Of a DNA stretch of 64,000 nucleotides, positions 8,756 to 17,612 are shown in pieces. Every line of letters starts with the position of its first letter. Position 1 is the first letter of the stretch. Location of the stretch: assembly GCF_013410065.1 (NCBI RefSeq), contig NZ_JACCCW010000001.1:310001-374000 (forward strand), read 5' to 3'. The translations under genes and the position numbers were made by a program. The notes beneath the pieces were generated by a model. It had not been told where the DNA came from and did not search any database. It saw only the letters and a program-made list of their open reading frames with translations. The DNA comes from Granulicella arctica. Lineage in GTDB: Bacteria; Acidobacteriota; Terriglobia; Terriglobales; Acidobacteriaceae.

Positions 8756-9373
8756 ATGAGCCAAACATTTGAAGACAAGGCGCTATATCGCATTCGAGGG
8801 ACAGGTGGAGGGTGGGCATTCTCGCCCCGAGACTTCCTGGACCTCGGAGGCCGCCCGACTGTCGATTCCGGGCTTCACCGGCTGGAGAAGCGCGGAGAGA
8901 TTCGCCGCGTCATTCGTGGCATCTACGACTATCCCCGCTTCAGCAAGCTCCTCGATCAGAGCTTAAGCCCCGACATCGACCAAGTTGCGAGGGCCTTAGC
9001 CCGGAAGTTTCGCTGGCGCATTCAGCCCACCGGTGCCACTGCCTTGAATTTCCTCGGGCTTTCCACGCAGGTTCCTGCCCGCGCCGTCTATCTCTCGGAT
9101 GGACCCGATAGGGTCTATCAGATCGGCAATACCGCGTTGGCTTTCGAGCATACGGCATTGAAGGAGTCCGGCATTGAACTCAAGGAAAGCGGCCTGATCG
9201 TTCAGGCGCTCAAGTCGCTCGGACAGGAGCGGATCACCCCTGAGATCATCGCGAAGATCCGTGCATGGCTGCCGGAATCGTCACGTGCCAAAGTCCTGGC
9301 CGATACCAAGACTGCGACTGGTTGGGTGTATAGCGCCATCCAGCAGATCACTCAAGAGGACGTTCATGGATAA
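8756..9373 (+). CDS. AbiEi-like antitoxin, DUF6088 family
   Basis: 205-aa protein with an N-terminal winged-helix region (FSPRDFLDLGGRPTVDSGLHRLEKRGEIRRVIRGIYDYP) and a C-terminal antitoxin domain (IQPTGATALNFLGLSTQVPARAVYLSD). This layout is that of the DUF6088/AbiEi type IV antitoxins, which bind DNA to repress the operon and counteract the AbiEii nucleotidyltransferase. It overlaps the toxin gene by 8 nt, indicating coupled translation. A perfect inverted repeat just upstream probably serves as its operator. Confidence 0.8.
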   Translation: MSQTFEDKALYRIRGTGGGWAFSPRDFLDLGGRPTVDSGLHRLEKRGEIRRVIRGIYDYPRFSKLLDQSLSPDIDQVARALARKFRWRIQPTGATALNFLGLSTQVPARAVYLSDGPDRVYQIGNTALAFEHTALKESGIELKESGLIVQALKSLGQERITPEIIAKIRAWLPESSRAKVLADTKTATGWVYSAIQQITQEDVHG

Positions 9374-10376
9374 GATTGCTGCTGGACCAGCCTCGGACAG
9401 GCGGGATCTATTCCGAGAGTCGGCGAGCCGGCTCGGGATGAATCCCGCCATCGTCGAGAAGGACTTCTGGGTCTGCTGGATTCTCAAACGCCTCTTTACG
9501 GAACCGGCCTTGAAGGATCAGATGGTCTTCAAAGGCGGTACAAGTCTCTCCAAGGTCTTCGGGCTGATTGATCGCTTCTCGGAAGACATTGACTTGGTTC
9601 TCGACTGGCGTCTTCTCGGCTACGATCAAGAGGGGGCCAACGATCCGTACCAAGCCACCTCCTCCAAGACACAGCAAAGCCGTCAAAACCAGGAGATGAA
9701 CGCAAGGGCAGTTGCATACATCCGGGACACGCTGATTTCTCAACTCAACCTTCTCTTCGCGCCGATCTCTGGCATAGTCGCCAGAACCGACGAGGACGAT
9801 CCTCATACAGTCAACGTGTTCTACCCGGCGGCGTTCGAGGCTGGATATATCCGGCCCGCAGTCCGATTGGAGATCGGGCCGCTCGCATCCTGGGTTCCTT
9901 CCAGTTCGCACAGCATCAAGGCTTATGCCGCTCAAGCCTTTCCGGGAGCTTTCTCCAATCCTGACTTTGAGGTCATCGCTATTGATGCCGAACGGACATT
10001 CTGGGAAAAGGCAACAATCCTTCATCAGGAAGCCCATCGTCCCGGCGCGATTCCCGCGCGGTACTCGCGGCATTACTACGACCTCTACAAGCTGAGCGAA
10101 AGTCCGATCAGGAGTGCTGCGCTTTCCGACCTCGTCTTGCTGAAATCGGTCGTCGAATTCAAGGAGCGGTTCTACTACTCTTCCTGGGCACGTTATGACT
10201 TGGCCATCCCCGGCTCATTCCGGTTGAGTCCTCCCAATAGCCAACTCCCCACGCTCGAAAAGGACTACCGCGCCATGCGCGATATGTTCTACCGGGAGCC
10301 TCCAACACTTGGAGCGATTCTGGCTGGACTGGCGGCATTGGAACAGGAAATCAACACAGAGAACCAAGCCGGTTAG
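9366..10376 (+). CDS. AbiEii/AbiGii-family nucleotidyltransferase toxin
   Basis: 336-aa toxin with the nucleotidyltransferase signature KGGTSLSKVFGLIDRFSEDI followed by DLVLD; Gly57-Gly58 and the paired acidic residues of SEDIDL are the expected nucleotide- and metal-binding positions. A conserved central block (DAERTFWEKATILHQEA, then SRHYYDLYKL) completes the AbiEii family pattern. Proteins of this family block growth, probably by modifying RNA, and give abortive phage infection. The ATG at 9366 lies inside the last codons of the antitoxin gene. Complete length. Confidence 0.86.
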   Translation: MDKIAAGPASDRRDLFRESASRLGMNPAIVEKDFWVCWILKRLFTEPALKDQMVFKGGTSLSKVFGLIDRFSEDIDLVLDWRLLGYDQEGANDPYQATSSKTQQSRQNQEMNARAVAYIRDTLISQLNLLFAPISGIVARTDEDDPHTVNVFYPAAFEAGYIRPAVRLEIGPLASWVPSSSHSIKAYAAQAFPGAFSNPDFEVIAIDAERTFWEKATILHQEAHRPGAIPARYSRHYYDLYKLSESPIRSAALSDLVLLKSVVEFKERFYYSSWARYDLAIPGSFRLSPPNSQLPTLEKDYRAMRDMFYREPPTLGAILAGLAALEQEINTENQAG

Positions 10377-10615
10377 GACGTACATTGGGATCGTCCCAGA
10401 GAAACCTCCCACAAGCCAGCTCTCGGGTAGTAAACGGAACTCGGTGAGTGCCTTGGCGATTTGGTATAAAGGCAGAATTCCTCTCAACCACAATTTCCCC
10501 CCTATCGATCCTACGAGAGCCCGTTCTTTCGCTATGATTCGCTGCTTTGACGGACTAAAATGAGGGAGTTGCTGAAACTGTGTGCCTTAGCGTGTGATGA
10601 CGTCTGAATTATCCA

Positions 10616-13600
10616 ATGGAGTTCAATTACAACGTACACCGGGACGCATATGCCACGATTGCAGGATTCGTCCTTCAAGTCGATCTGACGTTGTTGCGGT
10701 GGCTGAATCTCGATGATTCGGAGACCCTCGAACTCGAATGCGGAGAAGACGTCGACACCGTCGGGAATGACATCCGGGCGTCGGTGTCTCAGAAGACCCG
10801 AATGTTCGAACAGGTCAAGCGTCAACAGGCGAACATAACTCTTCGATCACCTATCTCACTCGAAGCGCTAGCTAACTTTGCCGATCATCGCTCTTCCAAT
10901 CCCGAATGGCGGCTACGCTTTCGTCTCCTCACGACCGCCAGGATCGGTCGGGAGCTACGCTGGCAGGGCGATCTCGAGGGAATCGCTCTGTGGGAAGCGA
11001 TTCGCGCGGGAGACCTTTCTGAGGAAGCCCGAGAAGTAGCAGTTCAGCAGATCAGGACCCTCTTTCAGCAAAGCAAGGCACCTGAACACATCTCGGTAGC
11101 GACCTGGCAGATCTTTCAGGCTGTAGTCCAGTCGAATGCAGAATTCAATGACTTCATCGAGGATTTTGAGTGGAGCACCAGTTCCGAAGATTACCTTGCT
11201 ATAGAAGCAAGGGCACGCGCCGGCATTATCCAGGCCGGATTCGCGACAGATGACGAGCAGGCCGGGGCACTAGCCGACCGACTGTTCGCCTTCCTCTTCC
11301 GCACTCTCAGTCAGGCCGGGGCGAAACGTCTTACCAGAGCCCAGCTTCTCGCCGAGGTGTCGCGGTCGACTCAGTCACAATCTGATCTCAGCATGGTTGG
11401 CTTTATCCGATCAGAGCTCGGGGAACTTCGCGTGCGGATGGCTGACGCAGAGAGCCGAATTTCCAGGTTGGAGAATACCTCTAACACGACGCAGGAGGCA
11501 CTGGCATCATTGGCGGGTCAAGTCGGCGCGATCGTCGAGTTCGTTCAACCCTCCTTCGTACATGACGTACCTGATCTGGTATTGCCTTCGATACCTCGCG
11601 TGAACACGGTTGGATCAGTAATTGAGGCCTTTGAACAAACCACGACCATATGTCTCCTCGGAGAGCCTGGCTCGGGAAAGACCCAACTTTGCCTACTCAT
11701 CGGAAGCTCCAACCCAAGGCCCCTAGTGTGGGTGGATGTGCCCCGTGGTGCGACTCCTGCCCAGGCGTGTTTTGCCATTGATTCGACGCTGAGACTGTTG
11801 AGCGGCGGCCGAACCGGCCCGATCCTGTCGAAGATGTATCAGGAGATCTGCGGAGCACTTCAGGACTCCCTGGTAGTGCTCGACAATCTTCCTCGTTTTC
11901 TGCAGGGCGATCTCCTCTCACGAAGAATCGAGTTGTTGAGTCGATACCTCGGACCTGTCAACGGTAAGATGCTTACCACGTCGTACTATCCATTCCCAAA
12001 ACGCACCAGCGAACAGGTGGCGGCAGTGGAACTGCAAGCGCCACGGTTCGATGAAGGCGAGACACCTGAACTTCTGATCGCTTATGGCGCCCCGACGGTG
12101 CTGGCGTCGAAACTGACGACGCTGATTCATACGGCCACCCAGGGGCTTCCAGCTTTGGTTACGGCTGTCGCTAGATATCTCGCTTCCAAAAACTGGGTGT
12201 TCGATAGCCATGAGTTCGAAGCAATCGTCAAGGCTGAGTTCGCCCACGCCGAACGAACTGATGCGCGCGAACTCCTGCGCCTGACGATACCGGATGAAGG
12301 CACTCGCGAGCTGCTATACCGCCTGACCCTGGTCATCGGGGTGATCTCAAAGGAGGAAGTTGAGAGTGTCGCGAGGATAAACCGTCCGATCTCTCTGCCG
12401 CTCGAAAAGATGGAAAGATTGACCGGGCTGTGGCTCCAGCCTTTTGTCGGAGATAAATACACGATATCGCCACTGGTTGACCCTGCAGTCTCCAATCTCC
12501 TTGAGGAGCGAACGCGCCGCGGCGTATACACGATCCTTGCCGTCAGCATCATGGCCAGGGGCACGATCTACCCTCTTGATGCCGTCACATGCATTCACTA
12601 CTTCACTTTGGCTGGGTTGTTCAGTGAGGCAGCCTTTGTGCTTGCCAGCGCGTTGACAGCCCTCATCGATGCTGAGCCAGATCTGATCGAGGACAGTATG
12701 GTGCTGGCGTCTGTTTGGATCGCCGATATCCCGGACCAGATCGATATCAATCTGAAGCTGCATATCCGCGGACTACAGATTGTGGCGATGGACAATCGGG
12801 GCCGCTCTATTGATTTCTTGCTCTCTAAACTCGATCAGGAGCTCGATTCTGGAGGCGCTAACACCTGGGGCAGTGCGGTGGCAGCCAGCTTCCTTGCAAT
12901 ACGGCTCTGCAAGAAGTATCCCGCGATCGCAAACCGATATCTCCTGAAATACCTGCAAAGGCCGGAGTCCCTTGTCTTTCCCGATGGCAAGCCAGTTTCT
13001 ATGGGTGAGACATCCTTGATTGGGATTCTCTGGGCGACAGCCCAGTACGCAGGGTCAGACGATGAGGTCGAATCCTGGATTCAGACCGTGGAACAGCTGA
13101 CACCGCAACAGATCGAAGAGCTCGATGCGTCCCCCTTTAAGGAAGAGAGCACATCGGTGCTGTGTGATGGTATTTGGCTGCGCGATTACAGAAAAGCGCC
13201 CGGTAACCGTGACTGGAGTCGAGTCGAAGCACTGCTTCTCAGAGTCGAGGCCGTAGGGATAGAGCGAAGACTCAAGACGCTTGAGGCATCCGCGATCAGG
13301 ACCAGAATCATGATCCTTGCCGAGTGGCGTCACGACATGGACGCTGCTGTGCAACTGGCTCTTTCGTCTCTGCCCCGGTTCAATAGCGACGGCGATGCGT
13401 TCCTCATTACAGAAGTGACAGGCCGACAACTGGCTTATGCCGGGAAGAAGAGCGAAGCGATCGAATGGCTCGAGTGGGCGCATGCTTACACTATCAGTGA
13501 GCACGAGCTGTGGCGTAGAAACGTCATGATCACCCTGGCAGAGTTTGTTGGAACGGACGACACCGCGAGGGCCGTGGCCCTGACACACGAAGCAGTCTTG

Positions 13601-14779
13601 TTGTCACGGTCGGCACTGATCGGCGAGCGGCTTGCTGAGTCCTGCGCAGAAGAGGCGATCTCCCGCTGGAACGCCAATGACAGAACAGGCGCATTCGATT
13701 CCCTCCAGCTTGCGGTAAGGGAAACACTGGCAGCGGAGAGCGATGCGACAACCTGGAAGGAACTGTTCCTCAGCCTCTTCCGGGTGGCTGTCTATTATGG
13801 GTCGATCGCTCATAAGTCCCGCCCTCCGGTTGGAATCGACGCCCCGACACAGGGAATGTTTCTTGGCACTGACGGTTTGGACACCACCAGGTTTAATCCT
13901 GCCCAGAAGAGCTATATCCAGATTTGGATGGCTATGTTTGGAGAGGGTCTCCGCAGATATTCGGACGTGGAGGTCTGGTTGCAGGCCGCAATGCAACTCG
14001 CCGAGATCTATCCAGCCGCGCGGAGTATCTACACATACGCCGGATTCTGGGTCGCATACCCGCTGCGGCGAGATAATTTCAGCGAGGCAACGCGGTTCAC
14101 CGTATTGATGGCGGACGCGAATCCCAACTCGGCAGCGCTATCGGATCAAGCTGGAATCGCCGTGCAGGAAGTTGTGGTGCCCGAGGAGTTAGTAGCTGCG
14201 CGAGGTCCGGCTGCGATGATCATGGGCCTCGTTCCTGCGGCTTTGCGTCTCGCCCTTCTCCGGCTGCTGGGATCCTCTGATGAAGATCTGGTCTCGAAAA
14301 TCGTAGCCATTGAAGACGGACTGTCAGGTCGCCCGGAGCTGAATCTGATCTCTCAGGCCCTTCGTGATGCGGTGTTATCCACAATGTCCGCGACCGATTG
14401 CTATCTCCGAGCCGGACAATTGATTCCAGAGAGGAACACCGCCGCAGGCATGATCTACATGGTGGGCAGTGCTCTCAAGGCGCGCGTGACGGATGCGCTC
14501 GTTCCGCAGACATGGCTTGGACAGCATCTCGCACGCTTTTTCGCCGAGTTTCCGTCCGTTCAGGATGAACTATTGTTCCCGTTCCTTGAAACCTATTGGA
14601 GCAGACAGGTCATTGCGAGCGGTCACGAGTTTAGAAGCGCGGCCTCCTTCACTCTTCGATTGATCGGTGAGTCAGGGACAACCTCGTCAGGTTCCCGAAC
14701 AAAGGCGTTACTTCGGAACATGGATTTGTGCATCCCGACCACACTCTCGAACGAATCTCGGAGTTGGCTCTCCTCGTAG
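10616..14779 (+). CDS. Avs-like STAND NTPase with N-terminal Cap4/DUF4297-type nuclease domain
   Basis: 1387-aa three-part protein. Residues 1-130 look like a PD-(D/E)xK nuclease of the Cap4/DUF4297 type: LELECGEDVD (Glu41, Glu44-Asp45) followed by EQVK (Gln66-x-Lys68). A linker with coiled-coil character (about 265-305) leads to a STAND-type NTPase with P-loop GEPGSGKT (Gly349-Thr356, Lys355) and Walker B LVVLDN (Asp423). The remaining roughly 750 residues are helical repeats resembling TPRs, expected to be the sensor. In Avs systems this architecture recognises a phage protein, assembles and degrades DNA. It stands alone between the AbiE pair and a convergent HEPN gene. The nuclease assignment is by motif only; the phage trigger is unknown. 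Confidence 0.72.
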   Translation: MEFNYNVHRDAYATIAGFVLQVDLTLLRWLNLDDSETLELECGEDVDTVGNDIRASVSQKTRMFEQVKRQQANITLRSPISLEALANFADHRSSNPEWRLRFRLLTTARIGRELRWQGDLEGIALWEAIRAGDLSEEAREVAVQQIRTLFQQSKAPEHISVATWQIFQAVVQSNAEFNDFIEDFEWSTSSEDYLAIEARARAGIIQAGFATDDEQAGALADRLFAFLFRTLSQAGAKRLTRAQLLAEVSRSTQSQSDLSMVGFIRSELGELRVRMADAESRISRLENTSNTTQEALASLAGQVGAIVEFVQPSFVHDVPDLVLPSIPRVNTVGSVIEAFEQTTTICLLGEPGSGKTQLCLLIGSSNPRPLVWVDVPRGATPAQACFAIDSTLRLLSGGRTGPILSKMYQEICGALQDSLVVLDNLPRFLQGDLLSRRIELLSRYLGPVNGKMLTTSYYPFPKRTSEQVAAVELQAPRFDEGETPELLIAYGAPTVLASKLTTLIHTATQGLPALVTAVARYLASKNWVFDSHEFEAIVKAEFAHAERTDARELLRLTIPDEGTRELLYRLTLVIGVISKEEVESVARINRPISLPLEKMERLTGLWLQPFVGDKYTISPLVDPAVSNLLEERTRRGVYTILAVSIMARGTIYPLDAVTCIHYFTLAGLFSEAAFVLASALTALIDAEPDLIEDSMVLASVWIADIPDQIDINLKLHIRGLQIVAMDNRGRSIDFLLSKLDQELDSGGANTWGSAVAASFLAIRLCKKYPAIANRYLLKYLQRPESLVFPDGKPVSMGETSLIGILWATAQYAGSDDEVESWIQTVEQLTPQQIEELDASPFKEESTSVLCDGIWLRDYRKAPGNRDWSRVEALLLRVEAVGIERRLKTLEASAIRTRIMILAEWRHDMDAAVQLALSSLPRFNSDGDAFLITEVTGRQLAYAGKKSEAIEWLEWAHAYTISEHELWRRNVMITLAEFVGTDDTARAVALTHEAVLLSRSALIGERLAESCAEEAISRWNANDRTGAFDSLQLAVRETLAAESDATTWKELFLSLFRVAVYYGSIAHKSRPPVGIDAPTQGMFLGTDGLDTTRFNPAQKSYIQIWMAMFGEGLRRYSDVEVWLQAAMQLAEIYPAARSIYTYAGFWVAYPLRRDNFSEATRFTVLMADANPNSAALSDQAGIAVQEVVVPEELVAARGPAAMIMGLVPAALRLALLRLLGSSDEDLVSKIVAIEDGLSGRPELNLISQALRDAVLSTMSATDCYLRAGQLIPERNTAAGMIYMVGSALKARVTDALVPQTWLGQHLARFFAEFPSVQDELLFPFLETYWSRQVIASGHEFRSAASFTLRLIGESGTTSSGSRTKALLRNMDLCIPTTLSNESRSWLSS

Positions 14780-14836
14780 TCGAGTGGACTATTCCCAAGA
14801 CCCATGCTGTCCGCCTGGTGAGGCCGAAGAATCTGA

Positions 14837-15721
14837 TTACGGGATCGCTGAGGGAAAGACTCTCGCCCGTACTGCGTTTTCTATCTTTTCGACGAAATCC
14901 TTGATCAGATCCGCTCGATCTTGAACGAACTGTTTGTCGAAAACCGTCAAAGTGTTTCCATCCTTATCGACTCCATTTCGATGGACGCAATCATGTCGCA
15001 AGTTGACCGCCTGAAACAAATTATCTTTCTCGCTCCCAGCCAAGGGAAGAATTCTCAATTGCAGGGCGATACCGTACAGTGCATCTACCTTCGGCAGGTT
15101 GTGATACAGGATCGAGCGAAGGTGATCCCGAACCTGGTCTTTGACGATATCCGGGTTCGCAGCAATCTCTGGGAGCGTGAACTTCGTTTGCTTCAGATCG
15201 GAATCATTCTGTATCAGACGCGTGATTGCGTGGATGTCTCCCAGCACCTCGTTTATCAAAGTGTCACCCAGGTAGGCCTCAAGCGCCGTGATCTGGTGTG
15301 AAAAGACCATCCTGTTGAGCAGGTCAGTACCGGCAAAGCTCCCATGATTGGTCAGTAGATCGCGTGTTTGCCCGTAGGATTGCAAGAAGATCGTGAATGG
15401 ATTCTTGGGAATAGGATAGGCAGCCCAGTCGTCTGGCGGTGGTTCTTCGTGCTCCAGGCCGTAGTCGAAATCCTCGATGATCTGGTGGTTGCCGACGTCA
15501 GAATCGCGATGATTTTCGATCCCAACCGGATACTCCCAAAGCGACCATCGGAGAACTCCCAAATGGGGGTGCTCTACTACCGCCTGATAGTGATTTTCCT
15601 GTCCCATCTGGCGTTCATCCCCGCCGGCAAGATCCCAGTCCAATTCTTCGGACCCAATCGCATTGACCTTGCCTGTTAGTCCATGACGGATACGAGCTTT
15701 ACCGCTGCAATAGACTTTCAT
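14837..15721 (-). CDS. HEPN-domain protein, putative ribonuclease
   Basis: 294 aa. The C-terminal half is helical and contains RHDCVHRNG (Arg242-x4-His247), the R-x4-6-H active-site motif of HEPN ribonucleases in its usual context of a conserved helix before a turn. The N-terminal 110 residues are acidic and tryptophan-rich (WSLWEYPVGIE) and not assignable. HEPN proteins cleave RNA as toxins or abortive-infection effectors. The gene converges with the STAND gene and is transcribed away from a PIN-domain gene that shares its upstream region. The start has only a weak ribosome-binding site and could lie further downstream. Confidence 0.62.
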   Translation of the reverse strand: MKVYCSGKARIRHGLTGKVNAIGSEELDWDLAGGDERQMGQENHYQAVVEHPHLGVLRWSLWEYPVGIENHRDSDVGNHQIIEDFDYGLEHEEPPPDDWAAYPIPKNPFTIFLQSYGQTRDLLTNHGSFAGTDLLNRMVFSHQITALEAYLGDTLINEVLGDIHAITRLIQNDSDLKQTKFTLPEIAANPDIVKDQVRDHLRSILYHNLPKVDALYGIALQLRILPLAGSEKDNLFQAVNLRHDCVHRNGVDKDGNTLTVFDKQFVQDRADLIKDFVEKIENAVRARVFPSAIP

Positions 15722-15901
15722 TCAACGCCGAGTTTATCCCAATCAGAACAAAACGTAGTATTAGCGTTTTCTCCTACCTAAAAAGTTGCGCTGATAAGAA
15801 GGCTTAGTTCTCAATTGGCGGTATCAGGCCGAGTCACTCGTTGAGCTGCACTATCCAAGCGAAACATGGGTGATTCGGGGCGTTGTTGTGTACCCTGTTT
15901 C

Positions 15902-16939
15902 ATGTTCAAAATTCTGATCGACACCTGTGTTTGGCTTGACGTGGCTAAGGATCGAAGCCAACTCCCATTACTCGACGTCATCGACGAGATGATTCGTCTC
16001 GATATGCTTACCCTGATTCTCCCTCGGGTGGTTCTTGACGAATTTAAGCGCAATAAGGAGCGAGTCGCCCAGGAGGGTAGAAAGAGTATGTCTGCCCATT
16101 TCCGCTTAGTAAAGGATGCGGTGTCGAAAGTAGGCGGCGAGAAGAAACGATTAGAAACTGTCTTATCTCATCTGGACGACGTGAACCAGAAAATCCCGCT
16201 CATCGGCGGCGCGACTGCTGACACGCTCGACCGGATAGAGGAGCTTATGGGGCGCGCAGAGATCATTGAGCCTCCCGAATCGGCAATTCTGAAAGCGGCG
16301 AAACGCGCGGTTCAGAAAAGGGCCCCATTCCATCACAATAAGAACTCGATGGCGGATGCCATCATCATCGAGACATACGCTCAGTGTTTGCTTCAAAAGC
16401 CCTCGAAAGGGATTCGTTTCGCGTTTGTCACGCACAACAAAACTGACTTTAGCGTAGAGCAAGGAAACCACAAATTGCCTCATCCGGATCTGGCCAACAT
16501 CTTTTCGCCGATCAAATCTCTCTATTTCATCAGTCTCTCCGAGGCCCTACGGCGCGTCGACCCCAAACACCAAATTGACTACATGCTTGATCTGTCATGG
16601 ACAGAGGAACCGCGCGGGCGAACTGAGATCTCCGAAGCTGGACACCTTCTCTGGAATCAGATTTGGTACAACCGCCACTGGAATCGCCGCTGCAGAGTTG
16701 AAGACGGTTCTATCAGGATTGTCGATGTCGAAACCGATGCTGATCGTAAAGGCCCACGCGAACGGACGGTTCAGCGCAACATCTGGGAAGGAGCTCTAGC
16801 CGCCGCGAAACGGGTCGAGGAAGAATTTGGTAAAGAGAATCTCGGGCCCTGGACTGATTTCGAATGGGGAATGATCAACGGCAAGCTGTCCGCGCTTAAT
16901 TGGGTTATGGGCGAGGAATGGGACATGCTTGATACTTAG
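15902..16939 (+). CDS. PIN-domain protein, putative ribonuclease (DUF4935-like)
   Basis: 345 aa, starting at the ATG that opens the PIN fold (MFKILIDTCVWLDVAKD). The expected acidic active-site residues are all present: Asp in LIDTCVWLD, Glu in LDEFKRN, Asp in SMADAIIIET and Asp in FVTHNKTDFS. The roughly 100-aa C-terminal extension (GRTEISEAGHLLWNQIWYN onward) is unlike short VapC toxins and could be a sensor or partner domain. It diverges from the HEPN gene over a 180-bp shared promoter region. Role is probably RNA cleavage in defence or addiction; no separate antitoxin gene is visible. Confidence 0.68.
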   Translation: MFKILIDTCVWLDVAKDRSQLPLLDVIDEMIRLDMLTLILPRVVLDEFKRNKERVAQEGRKSMSAHFRLVKDAVSKVGGEKKRLETVLSHLDDVNQKIPLIGGATADTLDRIEELMGRAEIIEPPESAILKAAKRAVQKRAPFHHNKNSMADAIIIETYAQCLLQKPSKGIRFAFVTHNKTDFSVEQGNHKLPHPDLANIFSPIKSLYFISLSEALRRVDPKHQIDYMLDLSWTEEPRGRTEISEAGHLLWNQIWYNRHWNRRCRVEDGSIRIVDVETDADRKGPRERTVQRNIWEGALAAAKRVEEEFGKENLGPWTDFEWGMINGKLSALNWVMGEEWDMLDT

Positions 16940-16989
16940 AAATGGGTGCCAGGATGCTTAGCCCGAGATGTCTGGCTCTCCTGAAGCTT

Positions 16990-17019
16990 GCAATCGGGTA
17001 GAGAGCAATCGGGTAGAGA
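16990..17019. repeat. Tandem 15-bp repeat
   Basis: GCAATCGGGTAGAGA occurs twice back to back (16990-17004, 17005-17019) in the non-coding stretch after the PIN gene. No gene is seen in 16940-17194. Function unknown; it could be a replication-slippage duplication. Confidence 0.5.
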
Positions 17020-17194
17020 TTTGCTGAGCGGTTAGACGGGGCTGTTTGGGATTGGCCACTTCTGTGCCACCGTGAATTCTCGGCAGATTTTGTAGACGAC
17101 CTTTGGGGTATGAAAACAAAGAGCTTGGTGATTTATGAAGGTCTCGATGAACACGGATGGATGTTTAGCCTATCTTCGCCGCGTAGGTCTATTG

Positions 17195-17359
17195 ATGAAT
17201 GCGGATACCCTCTTCGAACCCGTTCAGCTAGGCTCTTTGCTTCTGGCAAACCGCGTCTTCATGGCCCCCCTTACGCGTAGGTTCCACGATCGGTCGTGGG
17301 AAACGCGCCTTGTCGCCAAGGCGCAAGTGAGCCTAGCGATCGGTAGTGGGTTAGTTTGA
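17195..17359 (+). pseudogene. N-terminal fragment of an Old Yellow Enzyme-type flavin oxidoreductase
   Basis: The first 30 or so residues (DTLFEPVQLGSLLLANRVFM, then APLTR) match the beginning of NADH:flavin oxidoreductases of the Old Yellow Enzyme family. After about position 17283 the similarity stops, the sequence runs into unrelated residues and ends at a TGA, whereas the full enzyme is about 360 aa. This looks like a fragment left at a recombination junction between the defence island and the ParB operon. Confidence 0.6.
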
Positions 17360-17555
17360 ATCCTCGAAGAGTTCTGTAACAGTCTCGAAAACCCAGCCAC
17401 GCGAAGCGCCTCAAAGAGGAAGTTGCAAGAGCGGGAACGTCTCTGCCGCGCAGCCGGCGAGCGGAGGCCGGAGAGGAAGCGGGATGAGAGTCCGAGAGAA
17501 ACCAAAGCGGGTTCTCTCGGCGCGGCGCGGAAGCGCCGGTGCCGTTCCAGAAGAA

Positions 17556-17577
17556 AGCCCCGGACGAATCCGGGGCT
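17556..17577. terminator. Hairpin downstream of the ParB operon
   Basis: Perfect 9-bp stem AGCCCCGGA / TCCGGGGCT with a CGAA loop, 36 nt beyond the parB stop. The T run on the minus-strand side is weak (TTCTTCTGG), so termination efficiency is uncertain. Confidence 0.5.
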
Positions 17578-17612
17578 GAGAAAGCAAGGGGGCGTTGCCA
17601 CCCCCGATGCTT

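Noticed and set aside
15368..15679. Plus-strand frame opposite the HEPN gene
   Set aside because: Shadow of the real minus-strand gene, which has an intact HEPN motif.
17135..17194. Coding start for the oxidoreductase fragment at 17135
   Set aside because: The first 20 residues show no similarity to the enzyme; the natural start is the ATG at 17195.
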